DNA of 64,000 nt, taken from the NCBI RefSeq assembly GCF_021228125.1, contig NZ_JAJQQS010000016.1, forward strand, positions 1 to 64,000, written 5' to 3'. Position 1 is the stretch's first letter. Every line of letters starts with the position of its first letter. The position numbers and the translations under genes are program-made. Source of the DNA: Streptomyces albireticuli (GTDB taxonomy: Bacteria; Actinomycetota; Actinomycetes; Streptomycetales; Streptomycetaceae). The notes under the pieces were generated by a model. That model was given only the letters and a program-made list of their open reading frames with translations. It made no database searches and was not told where the DNA came from. This document shows, piece after piece, positions 62,101-64,000 of the stretch.

Positions 62101-64000
62101 ACCGGGGCCCTCGGCGCCGAGGTCGCCCGCTGGCTCGCCCGCAGCGGCGCCGAGCACCTCCTGCTCACCAGCCGCCGCGGTCCCGACGCCCCCGGCGCCG
62201 CCGAACTGGCCGCCGAGCTCGAGGGCCTGGGCGCCCGCGTCACCCTCGCGGCCTGCGACACCGCCGACCGCGCCGCGCTCGCCGGCCTGCTGGCGGCCGT
62301 CCCCGCCGAGCACCCGCTGACCGGCGTCGTGCACGCGGCCGGCGTCGGCCAGGCGGCCTCCCTCGCGGAGACCCCCCTCGACGAGGCCGCGGCCACGATG
62401 GCCGCGAAACTGCTCGGCGCCGCCCACCTGGACTCCCTCCTCGACGGCCACGACCTGGACTTCTTCGTCCTGGTCTCCTCCATCGCCGGAGTGTGGGGCA
62501 GCGCCGGGCAGAGCGCCTACGGCGCCGCCAACGCCTACCTCGACGCCCTCGCCGAGCACCGCCGCGCCCGCGGCCTGCCCGCGACCTCCGTGGCCTGGGG
62601 CCCCTGGGCCGAGGCCGGCATGGCCACCAGCGACGGCTTCGCCGACCAGCTCCTCAAGCGCGGACTGCGCTTCCTCGCCCCCGCGACGGCCCTCGCCGAA
62701 CTGCGGCGCGCGGTCGTCCAGGAGGACGTCACCGTCACCGTCGCCGACATCGACTGGGAGCGCTACCACCCCGTCTTCACCTCCGCCCGTCCCAGCGCCC
62801 TCTTCGACGAGCTGACCGACGTCCAGGCCCTCGCGCACACCGACGGCGAGAGCGCCGCGCCGGAGTTCGCCGCACGCCTGCGGGGCCTGGACCAGGCCGG
62901 CCAGGAGCGGCTGCTGACCGAGCTGGTGCGCGCCGAGGCGGCCGTCGTCCTCGGCCACACCTCCACCGAGGGCGTCGCCGAGCGCCGGGCCTTCCGCGAG
63001 GCGGGCTTCGACTCGCTGACCGCCGTGGAGCTCCGCAAGCGGCTGGCCACGCTCACCGGCCTGCCCCTGCCCGCCACCCTGGTCTTCGACTACCCGACCC
63101 CCGCCGCCCTCGCCCGCCACCTGCGCGGCGAACTCCTCGGCACCGACGGCACGGCGGCGGCCCCCGCGGCCGTGCCCTCCGGCAGCCTCGACGAGCCCAT
63201 CGCCATCGTCGGCATGAGCTGCCGCTTCCCCGGCGGCGTCCGCTCCCCGCAGCAGTTCTGGGAGCTCGTCTCCGAAGGCGTCGACGCCATCACCGACTTC
63301 CCCGTCAACCGCGGCTGGGACACCGGCCTCTACCACCCGGACCCCGACAACCCCGGCACGACCTACTCCACCCAGGGCGGCTTCCTGCACGACGCGGGCG
63401 AGTTCGACGCCTCCTTCTTCGGCATCTCCCCGCGCGAGGCCCTCTCCATGGACCCCCAGCAGCGCCTGCTGCTGGAGACCACCTGGGAGGCCTTCGAGCA
63501 GGCCGGCATCGACCCCACCGGCCTCCACGGCAGCCCGACCGGGGCCTTCATCGGCTCCACCTACCAGGAGTACGGGTTCGGCGTCGGCGACAGCTCCGCC
63601 GGTCACCTGGTGACCGGCACCAGCCCGAGCGTGCTCTCCGGCCGGCTGTCCTACCTCTTCGGCCTCGAAGGCCCGGCGGTCACCGTCGACACGGCCTGCT
63701 CCTCCTCCCTGGTCGCCCTGCACCTGGCCTGCCAGTCGCTGCGCAACGGCGAGAGCTCCCTCGCCCTCGCCGGCGGCGCCACCGTGATGACCAACCCCAG
63801 CCCGTTCATCGCCTTCAGCCGGCAACGGGCCCTCGCCGACGACGGCCGCTGCAAGGCGTTCTCCGACGGCGCCGACGGCATGACCCTCGCCGAGGGCGTC
63901 GGCATCCTCGTCCTGGAGCGGCTCTCCGACGCCCGCCGCAACGGCCACGAAGTCCTCGCCGTCGTCCGCGGCTCGGCCATCAACCAGGACGGCGCCTCCA
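53173..64000 (+). CDS. Type I modular polyketide synthase, polyene-type (3' end outside window)
   Basis: The frame from GTG 53173 stays open to the window end (3609 codons). An N-terminal docking coiled-coil (EQKLRDYLKRASADLRRSRQRVGELE) comes first. Module 1: KS (Cys197), AT (GHSIGE Ser665, HAFH, so malonyl), DH (HAVRGTVLLP His981, Asp1146), KR (LDD present, Tyr1570, B-type), ACP (Ser1744); no ER. Module 2: KS (Cys1973), AT (Ser2427, HAFH, malonyl), KR (no LDD, VWGS, Tyr3116; A1-type), ACP (Ser3281); no DH or ER. KS3 (Cys3509) is cut. This equals modules 9-10 at the start of NysI/AmphI: last polyene double bond, then a hydroxyl that receives mycosamine. The weak ribosome site leaves ATG 53182 as an alternative start. 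Confidence 0.93.
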   Translation, partial: MAKMDKEQKLRDYLKRASADLRRSRQRVGELEAAAREPIAIVGMSCRFPGDVQSPEELWSMLVAGEEGITGFPEDRGWELLTEDAGKYSGGFLHEAAEFDAGFFGISPREALAMDPQQRVLLESSWEAFERAGIDPATVRGSRTGMFVGAMPHEYRVGPDDDVQGFTLTGSATSVLSGRLSYFFGAVGPAVTVDTACSSSLVALHLAAHSLRQGECSMALAAGVTVMSSPITFTEFDRQGGLATDGRCRSFADGADGTGWAEGVGVLVLERLSDARRNGHEVLAVVRGSAVNQDGASNGLTAPNGPSQRRVIEQALVNARLSADEIDVVEAHGTGTSLGDPVEAQALLATYGRNRAEDRPLLLGSVKSNLGHTQAAAGMAGVIKMVLAMRHGTLPRTLHAETPSTHVDWTSGSVRLLNEPHPWPQGDAPRRAGVSSFGLSGTNAHTILEEAPPLQAPEAGQDADGETGQETAAAVAEPLEAGTVPWLVSGRTPEALRAQASRLLAFLGSRPGLVPVDASYSLATARSAFEHRAAFTAADRDRALAVLTALADGEPAPGLVRGTAQGRAKLAFLFAGQGSQRPGMGRELYARFPAFATALDEICGHLDQGLERPLKEVLFAAEGTPEAELLNGTGYAQPALFALEVALHRLTESLGVKPDFLAGHSIGEIAAVHVAGVFTAADAAALVLARGRLMQALPAGGAMVSVEAAEDEVLPLLENRSDRVSVAAVNGPASVVVAGDADEVAAVADHFTALGRRTKRLKVSHAFHSPLMEPMLEEFRAVVAGLSPQAPVLPVVSALTGTLATVEQLTSASYWVDHARHAVRFSDALTWLTGHGTGTFLELGPDGVLSAMAQAHLGATGTTEDTADAVPAALAVLRPGRPEAETLTTTLAGLHVRGVAVQWEPYFAGTGARRTDLPTYAFQRRHYWPKGIAGQGGDVRAAGLGAAHHPLLAAAVSVANSDGLLLTGRLSLRTHPWLADHAVRGTVLLPGTAFLELAVRAGDEVGCDRVEELTLAAPLVLPAEGGVQVQVWVGSPDETGRRPLSVHSRPEGTEELPWTQHASGTLVAGEHRADFDTPVWPPAAARPVDLDGFYDRVVDSGFGYGPLFQGLRAAWSDGDDVYAEVSLPDTDGADAGAFGIHPALLDATLHATAFAGLGEHGRGGLPFSWQDVTLHASGATTVRVKLTRVADDAVAIAVTDTTGAPVASVGSLVLRAVPEDGLATAAHLTRDALFEQRWTPLRETTGTAPASAAVLGQDLFGLTEALTSSGLAVTTLPGTDGTDVPDVVLAPVAGTTDDDPVLSAHARTAHVLELLRTWLADERHTASRLVLVTRGAVATDGHGTPDPAAAAVRGLVRAAQAEHPGRFGLLDLGTEGAPSPTALLRALGADEPQTALRGDTVLGARLARAQAPETGDGWNPEGTVLLTGAMGGLGRVMARHLVAERGVRHLLLASRRGTDAEGVEELVGELTGHGARVEVAACDLADRAAVERLLAGVPAEHPLTAVVHSAGVLDDGVVESLTPERISAVLRPKADAVWHLHEATRELDLAAFVVFSSLSGTLGGAGQGNYAAANAFVDAVAQLRRAAGLPGLALAWGPWVPTGGMTGGLTDADLQRLARMGTPALTEEQGVALFDAATAAVTGTSTGTTAAVLLPARLDLSVLRGQGEVPHLLRGLVRAPARRSAAHGSETAVTLVQKLSRLEETDRTEVMTDLVAGQVAAVLGHSGATDVDARRSFRDLGFDSLTAVELRNRIGAATGLRTAATLVFDYPTVAALAAHLLGELMGSEAAAAAAAPRAATEQDPIVIVGMSCRYPGGVSSPEDLWRLVSEGTDAISGLPTDRGWDLDALYDPDPDRLGTSYTRFGGFLHDAADFDPAFFGMSPREALATDTQQRLLLEASWEAFERAGIDPATLRGSQTGVFAGVMYNDYAQTLAGGRFEGHQGSGTAPSIASGRVSYTLGLEGPAVTVDTACSSSLVAMHWAMQALRAGECSLALAGGVTVMSTPGAFIEFSRQRGLSADGRCKAFGDGADGVGWSEGVGVLVLERLSDARRNGHRVLAVVRGSAVNQDGASNGLTAPNGPSQQRVIRQALAAAGLSEADVDAVEGHGTGTTLGDPIEAQALLATYGKDRDAERPLLLGSVKSNIGHTQAAAGVAGIIKMVMAMSHGTLPRTLHADEPSSHVEWDAGAVRLLTEETPWPQAGRPRRAAISSFGFSGTNAHVIVEEPPAAPGPDDTEGQPRLTPAVVPWALSGRSRSALRDQAGRLRAFLDDHPTLDPADIGLSLTTTRSAFDQRAVVTGDRDELLRALTALAADRPDPALTEGEVGGAGKLAVVFSGQGSQRPGAGRELAARFPAFAQAIDEVTAALDPYLDRPLKDVLFAEEGTPEAELLGRTRWTQPALFAIGVALHRLLRTWGIRPDVLMGHSIGEITAAHVAGVLSLPDAARLVTARGRLMQELPAGGAMISLQATEDELAPLLAGREHEVSVAAVNGPLSIVVAGELAAVEEIAAHFAAQGRKTKRLEVSHAFHSPLMEPALDGLREVAAELTYHAPDVTVISGLTGRPATDAELRSADYWVAHARGAVRFADTMRAAHDCGAGTFLELGPDSVLSAAAQDALGDDTDAHIVPMLRTGRGEEACAATALARLHVHGTPVDWAAYFAGTGARTVDLPTYAFQHERYWPEADPAAHAPQTAADPADAELWGAVERGDAAGLAGLLGLRDEQHASLYALLPALSSWRQHRHEKALLDSTRYQVAWRPVRAAAAPVLDGTWLVVSAEGTDGDDVLDALRGHGAQFETLVLEHRTDRAALAARLDAVRGEDRTFSGVLSLLPLADEAGRPLDAEPPAGLARTLLLTQALVDTGFAAPVWTLTRGAVSTGSADPLTAPLQAAVWGLGRVAALEHPQLWRGLIDLPAVLDAPATQHLVSALAAPGGEDQLAIRAAGAFARRLVRHALAELPPADAFTARGTVLVTGGTGALGAEVARWLARSGAEHLLLTSRRGPDAPGAAELAAELEGLGARVTLAACDTADRAALAGLLAAVPAEHPLTGVVHAAGVGQAASLAETPLDEAAATMAAKLLGAAHLDSLLDGHDLDFFVLVSSIAGVWGSAGQSAYGAANAYLDALAEHRRARGLPATSVAWGPWAEAGMATSDGFADQLLKRGLRFLAPATALAELRRAVVQEDVTVTVADIDWERYHPVFTSARPSALFDELTDVQALAHTDGESAAPEFAARLRGLDQAGQERLLTELVRAEAAVVLGHTSTEGVAERRAFREAGFDSLTAVELRKRLATLTGLPLPATLVFDYPTPAALARHLRGELLGTDGTAAAPAAVPSGSLDEPIAIVGMSCRFPGGVRSPQQFWELVSEGVDAITDFPVNRGWDTGLYHPDPDNPGTTYSTQGGFLHDAGEFDASFFGISPREALSMDPQQRLLLETTWEAFEQAGIDPTGLHGSPTGAFIGSTYQEYGFGVGDSSAGHLVTGTSPSVLSGRLSYLFGLEGPAVTVDTACSSSLVALHLACQSLRNGESSLALAGGATVMTNPSPFIAFSRQRALADDGRCKAFSDGADGMTLAEGVGILVLERLSDARRNGHEVLAVVRGSAINQDGAS

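Noticed and set aside
53077..63948. A 3623-codon open frame on the minus strand across the PKS gene
   Set aside because: It is antisense to an obvious PKS with all catalytic motifs. In very GC-rich genes the antisense frame lacks stops by codon bias; the translation is low-complexity Gly/Ala/Glu/Arg-rich and has no known domain.

Overview
The window is high-GC DNA with Shine-Dalgarno sites such as AGGAGG and GGAGG, many GTG starts, signal peptides on small secreted proteins, a rodlin-like protein, SpoIIE-type phosphatase signalling, and two secondary-metabolite loci. This points to a chromosome of Streptomyces or a very close relative. I saw no rRNA, tRNA, CRISPR array, transposase or phage genes.

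Positions 1-31,000 are accessory or housekeeping genes, mostly single genes or short pairs. They include an SDR and an FMN reductase, a divergent NHEJ pair (ATP-dependent ligase and LigD-type polymerase), small secreted proteins, a cyclic-nucleotide-binding protein, and an aromatic-acid-exporter-like protein. A frameshifted CxxCxGxG zinc protein and a duplicated-domain Lrp regulator divergent from a 2-oxoglutarate/Fe oxygenase follow. Then come a vanadium-haloperoxidase-family protein, a squalene/phytoene-synthase-like protein, a rodlin, a large SpoIIE phosphatase, a serine hydrolase and an orphan response regulator. Next are a LasC/MonCI-like flavin epoxidase, an ADP-ribosylglycohydrolase, a CocE hydrolase with a divergent TetR gene and operator, an HATPase kinase, a remnant of a class A beta-lactamase, a DUF1206 membrane protein and an APC permease.

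Positions 31,700-36,950 hold a 55-residue protein absent from longer-ORF calls, a fascin-like beta-trefoil protein, an Orn/Lys/Arg decarboxylase, a ricin-type lectin and a VOC protein.

Positions 37,221-46,592 are a tightly coupled four-gene operon that ends in a perfect 18-bp hairpin. The genes are an NRPS (C-T-C-A-T-TE), a flavin monooxygenase, a free-standing A-T didomain and a type II thioesterase. Each gene overlaps the next by ATGA. The specificity residues read as threonine for the free A-T and proline-like for the A domain of the large NRPS. With the monooxygenase, this matches the logic of the legonmycin/pyrrolizixenamide pyrrolizidine pathway (acyl + Thr + Pro, then Baeyer-Villiger ring contraction), but the first-module adenylation domain is supplied in trans. 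I consider this the most interesting system in the window.

Positions 46,685-51,719 hold a DJ-1 protein divergent from a GlxA-type regulator, an SGNH hydrolase behind nested operators, two small proteins and a secreted erythromycin-esterase-family protein.

From 51,788 to the end is the edge of a probable polyene-macrolide cluster. A GDP-mannose 4,6-dehydratase gene (the GDP-mycosamine route) is followed by a type I PKS running off the window. Its domains are KS-AT(malonyl)-DH-KR-ACP, then KS-AT(malonyl)-KR-ACP, then a third KS. That order fits the start of the NysI/AmphI type. Two sites resembling the PAS-LuxR (PimM-type) operator of polyene clusters lie upstream of the dehydratase and PKS genes.
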